Of a stretch of DNA of 64,000 nucleotides, positions 17,869-27,278 are shown in pieces; position 1 is the first letter of the stretch, and each line of letters opens with the position of its first letter. This stretch comes from Moorena producens 3L. Lineage in GTDB: Bacteria; Cyanobacteriota; Cyanobacteriia; Cyanobacteriales; Coleofasciculaceae. Where the stretch lies: positions 1 to 64,000 of the forward strand of contig NZ_GL890827.1 of the NCBI RefSeq assembly GCF_000211815.1, written 5' to 3'. The translations under genes were made by a program, and so were the position numbers. Under the pieces are notes generated by a model, which saw only the letters and a list, made by a program, of their open reading frames with translations, did not search any database and was not told where the DNA came from.

Positions 17869-19506
17869 ATGTCTGCTTTGAATCGCAATACTCGTCGTCG
17901 GCTCAATAAATTACAACAGACTTCCAGTGTGTGGGAGGGAGACCGCCGTCCCCTGTCAGTTATTGGTAACAATCATCAGCCGGATGGTGAGGGTCATAAT
18001 GATTGCATTCTTTGGGTGGATGGCTCAGAAGGCATTGTCAGGGCAATGGATTTAGTATCACCAACAATGGGACCAGAAGCGATTGTTCGTGCCCTTATGC
18101 AAGCCATGGAACATCCCCAAAGCCCCGCCAGACCAGCACGACCCTCAAAGATTGTTGTTCGTAACCGAGAAATTCAGTTTTTTTTGCGAGGTGTCCTTCA
18201 AGGGTTAGACATTGGAATTGATTATGTACCCAATTTACCCTTGATTGACGAACTGTTTCGGGGATTTGAGGAAATGGCGGCTACTCGACAACCCCAGCTA
18301 CCACCTAAGTATGCCGACCTACTTATAGAAAAAGCCTATGAAATTTGGCATGAAGCTGCTTGGGAAGTAGTGGCTGATCATCAGATTATCTCGATTGAAT
18401 TAAATCGCTGGGATTTGGAAACTCTATACGTCTCAGTAATGGGTATGCTGGGTATGGAGTACGGGGTACTACTATATCGGTCCTGGGATTCCCTGAAACG
18501 GTTCCGATCATCAGTGCTGGCAGATGACTCGTGGGACAAGATGGAACAAGCTTTCTTAGGGCAAGATTGCTTGTTTTTAACCTTCGGGCGGTTTGGGGAT
18601 GATACCGAAGATGAGGATGAAGAGGATGATATTGATTTAGCTGATTTACCAGTATCAGAGATTGTACCTGGCTTTGGTACAGTCCATCCCTTGGAAGGAA
18701 TGCGACCTTATATTTATGAAGAAGAAGCGATCGCCATTTATGTTGCCCTAGAAGCCATTCAGCGATTTGTTCACGATTACCATGAGCAATTAGATGACGA
18801 AAACTTACCCAAGATTGGTAAGCGTTACCGCATCCCGGTACCCCTAGAAGCAAAATCTACTGTTAACGTTAAAGTTAACACCCATCCTGACCTAGCGGAT
18901 GAGTTGTTAGAGATGGCAATTGAGTCCGAGGAAGATGATTTCGATTCAGGGTCGATGACCATACCCTTACGGGATGACCTTGTGCCAAAGGATGCTTTCC
19001 TCAAGCTGGGCATGATGTCTTGGGAAGCAATAGAATCTATTCGCTCTGGTGTCAAATCCTATCAGTCTCAGAATATTAAAGCAATCGGGGAAGGCATGCC
19101 AGTTATTTTGATTCAAACCACCCGACCAAAGGCACAAGTGTTGATAGAACAGATCCAGACTGCTGGTGGAATCAAAGGGATTTGCTTTAATTCAGGGGAA
19201 GACCCCTTTGAGGGCACACGCTACGACCTTGGCATTATCCAAACAGAAAACAGCAGTCTTTATTTGTTAGGAGAGTTTTCTGAAACCGATACCAACCATG
19301 CTGCTGCCCGCGAGCAGTGGGAGGAGGGTTGTGAAAATCAGGGCTATTGTGGTTTAGTTATTGCCAGAGGTCTAGCAGGAGCATCTCGGGGTAATCCCAA
19401 GCCTCGTGACATGATGGCATTGTTTGAAGCGCGATCGCTCTCCACTACAGATTTGGGAATAGCAATCCTGAAGGCAGAACCCTCAATAACTGAGCCACCC
19501 TTTTGA
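17869..19506 (+). CDS. Large cyanobacterial hypothetical protein (DUF6930-like)
   Basis: A 545-residue soluble protein. The N-terminal RRRLNKLQQTSSVWEGDRRPL and the segment IVRAMDLVSPTMGPEAIVRAL resemble a family I associate with DUF6930, conserved in cyanobacteria and of unknown function. An acidic stretch (DDTEDEDEEDDIDLADLP) sits near residues 245-262. No catalytic motif is evident. No signal peptide. A stand-alone gene. Confidence 0.8.
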   Translation: MSALNRNTRRRLNKLQQTSSVWEGDRRPLSVIGNNHQPDGEGHNDCILWVDGSEGIVRAMDLVSPTMGPEAIVRALMQAMEHPQSPARPARPSKIVVRNREIQFFLRGVLQGLDIGIDYVPNLPLIDELFRGFEEMAATRQPQLPPKYADLLIEKAYEIWHEAAWEVVADHQIISIELNRWDLETLYVSVMGMLGMEYGVLLYRSWDSLKRFRSSVLADDSWDKMEQAFLGQDCLFLTFGRFGDDTEDEDEEDDIDLADLPVSEIVPGFGTVHPLEGMRPYIYEEEAIAIYVALEAIQRFVHDYHEQLDDENLPKIGKRYRIPVPLEAKSTVNVKVNTHPDLADELLEMAIESEEDDFDSGSMTIPLRDDLVPKDAFLKLGMMSWEAIESIRSGVKSYQSQNIKAIGEGMPVILIQTTRPKAQVLIEQIQTAGGIKGICFNSGEDPFEGTRYDLGIIQTENSSLYLLGEFSETDTNHAAAREQWEEGCENQGYCGLVIARGLAGASRGNPKPRDMMALFEARSLSTTDLGIAILKAEPSITEPPF

Positions 19507-19824
19507 GTTTCTGATTGAGAGAATAGACCTCTTGCAAAAATAACTAAGCAATCATTTTGGATAGCTTCTAAGTCAATTTTGAGACCTATTCCCTATTCCC
19601 TATTCCCTATTCCCTATTCCCTGACAACTGCCGCGAAGTCTAATGATTGAGAGACTGCCCACCCAGAAGCCTGATCGGATCACGGGATGAGCTAAAGCAG
19701 CAGCAGCCCCGCGCTCTACCCGAAGGGTGAGCGTCGGGAAGAATGCGAGCGAGATGAGGAGGGTGGGTCAATCAATGCCGAAGGAACTGAGGCGAGTGCG
19801 ACCCACACCGACGAGACGAGCAAC
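19507..19824. other. Intergenic region with heptamer repeat and TnpB-type hairpin
   Basis: Contains a 7-base tandem repeat (attccct, 19585-19622) and a hairpin of cccgcgctc (19708-19716) with gagcgtcggg (19729-19738). The same two arms occur at the right end of the TnpB element (21218-21250), so this may be the end of a second, lost copy or the other end of the same element. Confidence 0.6.
19585..19622. repeat. Heptanucleotide tandem repeat (attccct)
   Basis: Five copies of a 7-base unit, another cyanobacterial STRR family. Confidence 0.88.
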
Positions 19825-19956
19825 TCACTCAGGCAATGAACGAATAAATTCCCGCAGAACATCCGTGATGGATCTTTCGGTTTTTCGACAATAGGAATCC
19901 AGTCGATCTTTTTCGGTTTTAGGGAGTCGAATCTGGATTGTTTCTTTACTGGTCAT
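19825..19956 (-). CDS. Small ribbon-helix-helix protein divergent from tnpB
   Basis: ATG 19956 opens a 43-residue frame: MTSKETIQIRLPKTEKDRL, then DSYCRKTERSITDVLREFI and a short tail to TGA at 19825. The pattern strand (IQIRLP), helix, turn (ERSITDVLREFIRSL) matches the CopG/RHH DNA-binding fold. It is divergent from the tnpB gene and its start overlaps the first in-frame ATG (19955) of tnpB, suggesting it belongs to the element, perhaps as its repressor. Not in most automated calls because of its size. Confidence 0.7.
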   Translation of the reverse strand: MTSKETIQIRLPKTEKDRLDSYCRKTERSITDVLREFIRSLPE

Positions 19957-20011
19957 GATTGCAGTGTATGGAAATATGCACTACAATAGTATCACGACAA
20001 TATTTTTTCCT

Positions 20012-21235
20012 ATGCGAACCGCCTACCAGTACCGATTAAGATTGACTCGACAACAGCAAGTCACCATTGACCAATGGCTTGACATTTGCCGTCGGCAATA
20101 CAACTATCGGCTGGCAGAGCGGTTTAATTGGTGGGAGCAAAATCGCTGCGATATTAATGCCTGTCCATTGGTATGTCATCTCCCAGAATTGAAAGACCGT
20201 CCTGATTTCTATGCTCAGAAACGGGATCTGGTCAACTCGAAAAAGCTGTTCCCCGAATACAAGGATCTGCCGTCACATACTCTGCAAGATGTGATTGCAC
20301 GAGTAAAAAAGACGTTTGATCGATGGCTCCAAGGGGATTGCAACGGCAAGCGAAGCGGTAAGCCCCGGTTCAAAGGAGTTGGGCGTTATCGTTCAATTGC
20401 GTTTCCAGATCCCATTAAGCCAGAACATATTGACGGGCGATTGATCCAGCTACCAAAGATTGGCAAGTTGAAAATGATTCTGCATCGTCCGTTGCCAGAT
20501 GGCTTCAAAGTGAAAACAGCAACTATTACCAAGAAAGCGGATGGGTATTACATCACGTTGTCGTTACAAGATTCGTCGGTTCCCGTTCTTACTCCTGATG
20601 CTCCAAGTCTCGATAATACCATTGGGATTGATATGGGATTGAAAGAGTTTCTGGTAGATGATTCGGGGGCATACGAGCCAATTCCTCAACACTATCGCAA
20701 AGCAGAGAGATGCCTGAAACGGTTGCAGCGCTCACTTTCTCGTAAGAAGAAAGGTTCCAACCGTCGAAAGAAAGCTATTAAGCGAGTCGCTAAAGCTCAC
20801 TTGAAAGTTTCAAATCAGCGCAAAGACTTTCACTACAAAACCGCCAAAAAGCTTTTATCTCAAGGCAAGAATTTAGCACATGAAAAGCTGAACATCAAAG
20901 GTCTAGCCAAATCTAGGCTGGCAAAATCTGTTACGGATGCTGGATGGGGTCAATTCCTGCAAATTCTCTCAATCAAGGCTGAAAGAGCCGGATTGTTGGC
21001 AATTGCGGTGAATCCAAACGGCACTTCTCAAAACTGCTCTGAATGTGGTGCAAAAGTCCCAAAAACGCTCTCAGACAGGCTTCATAACTGTTCTGAATGC
21101 GGGCTGACGATTGACCGTGACCACAATGCAGCAATCAATATCAAGTATTTGGCGGTAGGGCATTCCGTCAATAAAGCTCAGGTAGCGTCCGATGCAATAG
21201 CAGGAGTCCCTGAGAAGCCCGCGCTCTATGCGTGA
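20012..21235 (+). CDS. tnpB: TnpB transposon-encoded RuvC-like nuclease
   Basis: An apparently intact IS605-type TnpB. RuvC-I is IGIDMGLKEFLVD, RuvC-II Glu is in LAHEKLNIKGLA, the zinc ribbon has CSECG and CSECG pairs, and RuvC-III Asp is in TIDRDHNAAINIKYLA. TnpB is an RNA-guided nuclease that helps retain IS200/IS605 elements. ATG 20012 gives the family start MRTAYQYRLRLT; the frame extends up to 19955. No TnpA is beside it, so mobilisation would need one in trans. It abuts the purM 3' end. Confidence 0.92.
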   Translation: MRTAYQYRLRLTRQQQVTIDQWLDICRRQYNYRLAERFNWWEQNRCDINACPLVCHLPELKDRPDFYAQKRDLVNSKKLFPEYKDLPSHTLQDVIARVKKTFDRWLQGDCNGKRSGKPRFKGVGRYRSIAFPDPIKPEHIDGRLIQLPKIGKLKMILHRPLPDGFKVKTATITKKADGYYITLSLQDSSVPVLTPDAPSLDNTIGIDMGLKEFLVDDSGAYEPIPQHYRKAERCLKRLQRSLSRKKKGSNRRKKAIKRVAKAHLKVSNQRKDFHYKTAKKLLSQGKNLAHEKLNIKGLAKSRLAKSVTDAGWGQFLQILSIKAERAGLLAIAVNPNGTSQNCSECGAKVPKTLSDRLHNCSECGLTIDRDHNAAINIKYLAVGHSVNKAQVASDAIAGVPEKPALYA

Positions 21236-21250
21236 CTCATGAGCGTCGGG
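21218..21250. mobile_element. Right-end hairpin of TnpB element, overlapping purM 3' end
   Basis: Arms cccgcgctc and gagcgtcggg can pair with one bulged base around a 14-base loop. It begins inside the last tnpB codons and runs into the last codons of purM on the opposite strand. Subterminal hairpins are typical of IS200/IS605 ends, and in TnpB systems this region also forms the guide RNA. Confidence 0.6.
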
Positions 21251-22289
21251 AGTATGTAACTAGACCAACAACACCACCATCCCCTGGGATTACTTCACCA
21301 ATTTTACATGCATTTACCTGCTGTGAATTAAACGATGTTAGGGTTTGCTCAACCTGCTGTTGAGGAACAATCAGCACAAAACCAATCCCCATATTATAGG
21401 TATCAAACATTGCCTGAGGACTAACCTGACCTGTTTGGGCTAGCCACTTAAAAATTGGTGGAATCACCCAGCTGTTGGGATAAATCTGGACGGATTGTCC
21501 AGCACCCAGGCAACGAGGGAGGTTTTCTGGGATACCGCCGCCAGTAATGTGAGCCATACCGTGAATCTCGATACCAGCCCTACGAGCATCAAGCACCGGT
21601 TTGACGTAAATCTGAGTTGGTGTCAACAATTCCTCCCCTAAGCTTTTACCAGCTAAAAATTCCGGAGTTATGTCCCAGGAAAGAGCGTTGTCTGGGGAAT
21701 CCTGAACAATTTTCCGGATCAGACTAAAACCATTGCTGTGGACGCCCTGACTGGCCAAACCAATTACCACATCTCCAATTTGGACTTGGGAACCGTCAAG
21801 CATGCGGCTCTTTTCCACAATTCCTACACAAAATCCTGCTAGGTCATACTCAGCGAGTTCGTAGAAACCAGGCATTTCTGCGGTTTCCCCTCCTAGTAAA
21901 GCACACCCAGCCAGACGACAACCTTGGGCAATACCGGCAACAACCTGAGTCAGTTGTTGTTGGTTGAGCTTGCCAGTGGCTAAATAATCCAAGAAAAACA
22001 GGGGTTCCGCACCAACAGTCAAGACATCGTTGACGCACATCGCTACCAAATCAATGCCAACAGTGTCATGGCGGTTGAGGTCTTGAGCCAATTTGAGTTT
22101 AGTACCAACTCCATCAGTTCCAGATACCAGCACTGGCTCAGTATATCCAACTGGCAGCTGAAAGCAACCACTAAAACCACCTAGTCCACCTAATACTTCC
22201 GAACGGTGGGTACTTTTTACCAGGCTACGGATTTGGTTAATAAATCCTCGACCTGCCTCAATATCAACACCAGCGTCTCGATAATCCAT
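21237..22289 (-). CDS. purM: Phosphoribosylformylglycinamidine cyclo-ligase
   Basis: PurM (AIR synthetase) closes the imidazole ring in purine synthesis. The sequence starts MDYRDAGVDIEAGRGFINQI and has LVSGTDGVGTKLKLA, GIDLVAMCVNDVL, GCALLGGETAEMPGFY and HITGGGIPENLPRCL. The last residues after GDGGVVGLV (TYSRRS) and the stop codon are encoded by the end of the adjacent TnpB element, so the native C-terminus has been replaced. Loss is only terminal; activity is probably kept. Confidence 0.95.
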   Translation of the reverse strand: MDYRDAGVDIEAGRGFINQIRSLVKSTHRSEVLGGLGGFSGCFQLPVGYTEPVLVSGTDGVGTKLKLAQDLNRHDTVGIDLVAMCVNDVLTVGAEPLFFLDYLATGKLNQQQLTQVVAGIAQGCRLAGCALLGGETAEMPGFYELAEYDLAGFCVGIVEKSRMLDGSQVQIGDVVIGLASQGVHSNGFSLIRKIVQDSPDNALSWDITPEFLAGKSLGEELLTPTQIYVKPVLDARRAGIEIHGMAHITGGGIPENLPRCLGAGQSVQIYPNSWVIPPIFKWLAQTGQVSPQAMFDTYNMGIGFVLIVPQQQVEQTLTSFNSQQVNACKIGEVIPGDGGVVGLVTYSRRS

Positions 22290-22961
22290 GGGAAAACAAA
22301 AATGCTTTTGAGCTAGAAATGCAGGATGTATTTTATATCAAGTCTGGTTGAATACCCATAATTAAGGAGAGGGTGGGGAAGATGGGGAGAAACGGAGGTG
22401 TGGGGAGATGGGGAGATAGGGAGATTTTTATTAAGGGTAATTATCCTGACCTGATCTTACAGGGTAGTGTCGATCAAGACCTAGGGGGCAAATAGGGTCA
22501 GATCAGTAGTGTTTTGATGAAGGTAGTGGTCAGCGCCGTGGTCAGCGCCGTGGTCAGCGCCCTTTCTTACCAGAATTGGTTGCACCTAGTCTGTATTCAA
22601 GTTTACTTTATAGAGGAAATTTGTTGAGGTTGATTCATTAGTTATTTCGCAGATCTTGATGGGATTGATAAGAATTAACTATTATTGGCGTTACTTCACA
22701 AAAACTTCACAAAAGCTCTAACCACTAATATAACTTAGTTTGTGGTCAATCTACAACAGTCGATTTTGACAAGTTATTAGTAACAGCTTCATAAAATGGG
22801 GATTCCACCATCAGAAACTTCATGGTATTCTGTTTCAGGTTTTTAGTTAAATCACTAATAACCAATTTGTGAGGAGTTAATGGGCAAGTTGAAGTTATGT
22901 TGCTGGGTTTCTTGCAGCACCATAATGCCTAAAACTGCCAATTATCGTAGACAACAGACCT
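22290..22961. other. Repeat-bearing intergenic region upstream of rlpA
   Basis: No gene is visible. It carries the long repeat R1 (22336-22446), a 13-base tandem repeat gtggtcagcgccg about three times near 22526-22560, and an AT-rich stretch before the RlpA gene that probably contains its promoter. Confidence 0.7.
22336..22446 (+). repeat. Dispersed repeat R1 (inverted copy at 28921-29022)
   Basis: A purine-rich segment with tandem tggggagat units, beginning tatcaagtctggttgaat and ending ggtaattatcc. Its reverse complement occurs at 28921-29022 with a few internal differences. Confidence 0.88.
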
Positions 22962-24044
22962 ATGAATCAAAAAATTTGGGGTGGCATCACCGCTTCTTTC
23001 CTAACAACAGTTCTCGGTACAACAACATCAACTCCTGTCTCATCCGCTGAGACAGTTGTTCAGACTGTGAAAGGAAATTCTGATACCCAACTGGCACAAG
23101 AATTGCCATCTAGCGCAACTGCAGCAATAAAAAAACTACCAGCTCAGCCCACACCAGAGTTTCAATTGGCTGAGTTTCCAGAGCAACTGAGGACTGCCAG
23201 TACCTCAGAAATCATTACCAATATTTATGCTTATCAACTGGCAGGACGTCAGGCAGCTACACTGTATGTCCGCAGTATTCCTGTTCTGACTTTCCTAGGT
23301 TCACAGGGAATCAATACTGACCCTAGCAAAGACAGAGTTGCTACTGAGGTTGAAAAGATAGCAACTCCGTCTTCTGTTGCCCCAGGCAACGCTACGATAT
23401 CGGATGCTAAGGGGTCAGAAAATGACTCAATTCAGCGGGCTCAAGTGGTTGCTGCTCGGATCAATGAACTTCATCGCAACAATGTCAATGCTGAGTCAAT
23501 CACTGTCCGTTGGAATGGTTCCTACAAAAGCTACAGCATCCAAGTCAATCAGGAAGAATTAGTCCAAGTTGATCAGAATACAATTCTGCCAGATACCACT
23601 AAAGACCTGGCTGAAGATGCTCTACAAGCTACTAATCGATTGCGACGGCTGATCGGTTACGCTCCCCCTCTCAAAGAAATTGCCGACTTACCGCCAGCAC
23701 CAAAACCACGAAGAGTACAGAAAGTAGCTAGGAGTACCACTCGACGAGTAAGAAGTCAGATGAGGGGTATGGCTTCTTGGTATGGTCCGGGTTTCCATGG
23801 CCGACGCACTGCCAGTGGTGAGCGATTTAATCAATACGCCCTGACTGCTGCTCATCGTACCTTGCGGTTTGGGACTAGGGTGCGGGTGACTAACATGAGA
23901 AATGGTCGCTCCGTCATTGTGCGAATTAATGACCGTGGACCCCACAGCAGGAGTCGGCTCATTGACCTTTCCAGGGGCGCAGCCCGAGTTATCGGACTTG
24001 AAAGATCCGGCACTGCTGCTGTGCGTCTAGAGGTTTTATATTAA
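22962..24044 (+). CDS. rlpA: RlpA-like septal ring lytic transglycosylase/DPBB protein
   Basis: A 360-residue secreted protein with a signal peptide (MNQKIWGGITASFLTTVLG ... SSAE). The C-terminal double-psi beta-barrel begins GMASWYGPGFHGRRTASGE and has RFNQYALTAAHRTLRFGTRV, VRINDRGPH and RLIDLSRGAARVIGL. In RlpA the motif's His and Asp act in cleavage of peptide-free glycan strands in septal peptidoglycan. The preceding 250 residues are a cyanobacterial N-terminal part I do not recognise. No SPOR domain at the end. A paralogue lies 0.75 kb downstream. Confidence 0.88.
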   Translation: MNQKIWGGITASFLTTVLGTTTSTPVSSAETVVQTVKGNSDTQLAQELPSSATAAIKKLPAQPTPEFQLAEFPEQLRTASTSEIITNIYAYQLAGRQAATLYVRSIPVLTFLGSQGINTDPSKDRVATEVEKIATPSSVAPGNATISDAKGSENDSIQRAQVVAARINELHRNNVNAESITVRWNGSYKSYSIQVNQEELVQVDQNTILPDTTKDLAEDALQATNRLRRLIGYAPPLKEIADLPPAPKPRRVQKVARSTTRRVRSQMRGMASWYGPGFHGRRTASGERFNQYALTAAHRTLRFGTRVRVTNMRNGRSVIVRINDRGPHSRSRLIDLSRGAARVIGLERSGTAAVRLEVLY

Positions 24045-24789
24045 CTTAAATCTTCAACGGCAATGGGTAATGGCTAATGGGGAATGGGTAATCGCTAATT
24101 GTAATCTAATTCCCAATTCCCAATTCTCCATTACCAAAGGTGAAAAAAAGTTTGTTGCAGGTAGACACGACAATTAGCTGTCCGGCAAAATTCATCCCAC
24201 ACCTAATGCTACGCATTAGGTGTGGGATGAATTTTGCACAGGGTATTATAAAATTGCTATAATATATGTACTGATAAACAAAGCCGTTCGCGTAGCGTGG
24301 CCTACGGCCTTAAATGCTGGGCAAGTCAGCCACTTACGTGCCTAAAAAATAGAACTCATTATATTGTTCCGGTGGGTCGGGGCATCCCGTGTCGTTAATA
24401 AAGTAACCCGTGTATCCGTTCGCGCCCCGCGTCGGCGAAAGCCGATAGTGATGGCTGGAGTTGGTAAGAAGCCCACACTGTAATCTTCGATGAGCGTGTG
24501 GGAGTATGTCACTATTAGTATGATCCGTGTCCCTGCTTAAAGTAAGCATTCAGCTAACTCCCTAGGCTGAATGCTTATTGTTTAAGTGGATAGCCTCTAG
24601 CAACTAAGCTGTGAGGCTTATAGCGCTACCCGCAAGTCAGAAGTTAGAAGTCAGAAGTCAAAGGTGCGCTTTCCGTTCTCCGTAGGAGACGCGGGGCGCG
24701 TTCGGCGAATTAAATTCGCCACGGGTCGCACCTAAAAGTTAGCTATGAGTAAGTTTCGGAGTTTAGGAATGTCCTAACAGTAGCGCGTA
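24045..24789. other. Repeat-filled gap between the two rlpA genes
   Basis: It has no convincing gene. Visible are tandem gggtaatgg/attccc short repeats (24060-24130), a palindrome around cccacacctaatgc...gcattaggtgtggga near 24200-24230, a 24-base repeat unit at 24287-24310 and repeat R2 (24621-24775). These insertions probably separated the second rlpA from its signal sequence. Confidence 0.7.
24621..24775 (+). repeat. Dispersed repeat R2 (inverted copy at 28755-28910)
   Basis: About 155 bases nearly identical to the reverse complement of 28755-28910. Its core (24661-24732) is a 72-base palindromic element with ends aggtgcg and cgcacct, flanked by agaagtc heptamers on one side and a segment ending gaatgtccta on the other. 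Confidence 0.92.
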
Positions 24790-25476
24790 GTGCTATATCA
24801 TTTATCAACTGATATTTCATCAGCTAAGGGCTTTGACTATACTGTTAAAGATAACCCTGACTTACCACTGATGACAGAGGTGAAATCTGCCACAATTCCA
24901 GATGCTGAAAAACTCTCAAATCAGCAAGTTCAGATGTTTGATTTTGCTAAGTTTCCAGATAAATTTAGAACTCTTCCTAGTTTAACCTTGCCAGGGTCTG
25001 AGCTAATTACGACTGAGGAGATTCCAAAGTCAGAAGAGAAGAGAGCTTCTGCCAATTCTAATCTCCAAGGAAACGCTATCCTGATCGGCTTAGCTTCTCC
25101 TCTCAAAAAAAGCACTGCTTCACCACAGACATGGCAACCACTAAAAGTACCAACGATTGCAAGGCGTAGCCGTCGCCGAGTGCGATGGAGTGTAAGGGGG
25201 ATAGCTTCCTGGTATGGTTCAGGTTTCCATGGCAGGCGCACTGCTAGTGGCGAAAGATTCAATCAATACGCTCTGACTGCTGCTCATCGTACTTTGCGGT
25301 TTGGCACTAGAGTCAAAGTGACTAATCTCAGAAATGGTCGCTCTGTCATTGTGCGGATTAATGACCGTGGACCTTATGTCAGGGGTAGGATTATTGACTT
25401 GTCCAGAGGAGCTGCCAGAATAATTGGACTGGTAAGGTCTGGCACTGGGTCTGTGCGTATAGAAATTCTTTATTAA
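24790..25476 (+). CDS. N-terminally truncated RlpA-like protein
   Basis: The C-terminal double-psi beta-barrel (GIASWYGSGFHGRRTASGE, RFNQYALTAAHRTLRFGTRV, RINDRGPYVRGRIIDLSRGA) is nearly identical to the upstream RlpA. The N-terminal part is much shorter and has no signal peptide. The apparent GTG start at 24790 lies in sequence shared with a dispersed repeat (gctatatcat also at 28907-28916), so the first residues are repeat-derived. ATG 24871 is an alternative start. Without export it could not reach peptidoglycan, so it may be a decaying duplicate. Confidence 0.75.
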   Translation: MLYHLSTDISSAKGFDYTVKDNPDLPLMTEVKSATIPDAEKLSNQQVQMFDFAKFPDKFRTLPSLTLPGSELITTEEIPKSEEKRASANSNLQGNAILIGLASPLKKSTASPQTWQPLKVPTIARRSRRRVRWSVRGIASWYGSGFHGRRTASGERFNQYALTAAHRTLRFGTRVKVTNLRNGRSVIVRINDRGPYVRGRIIDLSRGAARIIGLVRSGTGSVRIEILY

Positions 25477-25592
25477 ATTAATTAGTTATTAGCCAATAGA
25501 AATCTCCAGGAATTACTTGGCAACTCCTGGAGATTTCTATTTATATAGGACTATGTTGCTAACATCAATAGGGATCTAAACTCTAGAGTCTT

Positions 25593-27149
25593 ATGCACCT
25601 GTTTACAACAACTGCTGGATTACACTGCTACTTAGAACGTCAAGGTCATGGCAAGGAAGTGGGTCTAGTAACCACTATGGGAGCCTTGCACAGCGGTCAC
25701 TTAAGCTTAATTGAGCGGGCAAGACGAGAAAATTCTCTGGTGATTGTTAGTATTTTTGTTAATCCTCTTCAGTTTGCACCGACAGAGGATTTTCAGGAGT
25801 ACCCCCGTGGATTGGCTCAGGATCAAGAACTTTGCCAACAGATTGGAGTTGATGCAATTTTTGCTCCCACTGTGGATCAGTTGTATGGTGACAATCCAAT
25901 GCCCACTGCGGACAAGGGTGATGAATTGACTCAAGTGGTTCCACCCAAAGCCATGACTTCTGTCCTATGTGGTGTCTCTCGTCCTGGTTTTTTTCAGGGT
26001 GTGGCAACTGTTGTGGTCAAGCTGTTGAATTTGGTACGACCAAACAGAGCCTATTTTGGTCAAAAGGATGCCCAACAGTTGGCAATCATCCAGTGTATGG
26101 TGGCAGATTTTAAGTTACCAGTGACAATTGTTCCTTGTCCGATTGTGCGGGAAAAGTCGGGACTCGCTTGTAGTTCTCGCAATCAATACCTGACACCAGA
26201 GCAAAAAGCCCAAGCATCATTACTATATAAAGCGTTGCGTAGCGCTCAGAAAGCGTTTCAAGGTGGATTATGCGATCGCATCAATCTGATTGAGAGGGTT
26301 ATGTCAGAATTAGCTGGAACCCAGGATATCCAGGTCGAGTATGTGGAATTAGTACATCCTGTTACTCTCACTCCCCTCGAACAGGTTGAAGAGCAAGGAT
26401 TATTAGCGATCGCAGTTCACTTAGGTACAACTCGTTTAATTGACAATATACTCCTGTCCCACCGCAAACCGATTGTGGCCATTGATGGTCCGGCTGGAGC
26501 TGGAAAATCTACCGTTAGCCGTTTGGTAGCCAAAGAGTTAGGATTGATGTATCTTGATACTGGTGCCATGTACCGGGCTGTGACATGGCGGGTGCTCAAA
26601 GCCGGTATTGACTTGGAGGATGAGCTTGCGATCGCAGAATTAGTCAGTAAGTGTACAATTAATCTGACTAATAATCAACCGGGAGAGTTTGGGATTCAGG
26701 TGTGGGTTGATGGAGAAGAAGTTACCCAGGTCATTCGCTCACAGTCCGTTACTGCCAAAGTGTCTACAGTGGCTGCCCTGAGTTCAGTACGCCGTGAGTT
26801 ACTCAAACAACAGCAGCGCTGGGGTCGTCAAGGAGGATTAGTGGCTGAAGGTCGTGACATTGGCACCCATGTCTTTCCCAATGCAGAAGTCAAAGTATTC
26901 TTAACGGCTTCTGTCCAAGAAAGGGCACGTCGCCGTCAGCAAGACCTGAAAAACCGGGGGCAAGAGGTGAGCTTAGAACAGCTGGAGCAGGAGATTCAAC
27001 AGCGCGACCTGAAGGACAGCACCCGTGCTGTAGCCCCCTTGCGCAAGGCAGCTGATGCTATTGAAGTACAAACCGATGGTATGAGTATTGCAGAAGTTAC
27101 CGATTGTCTTGTCAATATCTACTATCAGCAATTGTCACCGGATGGCTGA
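25593..27149 (+). CDS. panC/cmk: Bifunctional pantothenate synthetase/cytidylate kinase
   Basis: A cyanobacterial fusion of two enzymes. Residues 1-280 are PanC, which joins pantoate and beta-alanine: VGLVTTMGALHSGHLSLIERA with the HxGH nucleotide-binding motif, and YFGQKDAQQLAII. Residues 285-518 are CMP kinase: VAIDGPAGAGKSTVSRLVA (Walker A), YLDTGAMYRAVTW, and GRDIGTHVFPNAEVKVFL. Length 518 matches the usual fusion. The two enzymes serve different pathways, so the fusion is a lineage marker. Confidence 0.96.
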   Translation: MHLFTTTAGLHCYLERQGHGKEVGLVTTMGALHSGHLSLIERARRENSLVIVSIFVNPLQFAPTEDFQEYPRGLAQDQELCQQIGVDAIFAPTVDQLYGDNPMPTADKGDELTQVVPPKAMTSVLCGVSRPGFFQGVATVVVKLLNLVRPNRAYFGQKDAQQLAIIQCMVADFKLPVTIVPCPIVREKSGLACSSRNQYLTPEQKAQASLLYKALRSAQKAFQGGLCDRINLIERVMSELAGTQDIQVEYVELVHPVTLTPLEQVEEQGLLAIAVHLGTTRLIDNILLSHRKPIVAIDGPAGAGKSTVSRLVAKELGLMYLDTGAMYRAVTWRVLKAGIDLEDELAIAELVSKCTINLTNNQPGEFGIQVWVDGEEVTQVIRSQSVTAKVSTVAALSSVRRELLKQQQRWGRQGGLVAEGRDIGTHVFPNAEVKVFLTASVQERARRRQQDLKNRGQEVSLEQLEQEIQQRDLKDSTRAVAPLRKAADAIEVQTDGMSIAEVTDCLVNIYYQQLSPDG

Positions 27150-27278
27150 CCGCTAATCTTAAACAGACAATTAAACAGACAATTAGGCAACAGCTAGCCA
27201 CCAGTATATAAGATGATGGTTAGTTATAGATGATAATTTACTTTCCTGGTATTTTTGCAGGAGCAAAGGAGACCAATT

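Noticed and set aside
24334..24549. 71-codon minus-strand ORF between the rlpA genes
   Set aside because: Lies in repeat debris, with no ribosome site and no recognisable pattern.
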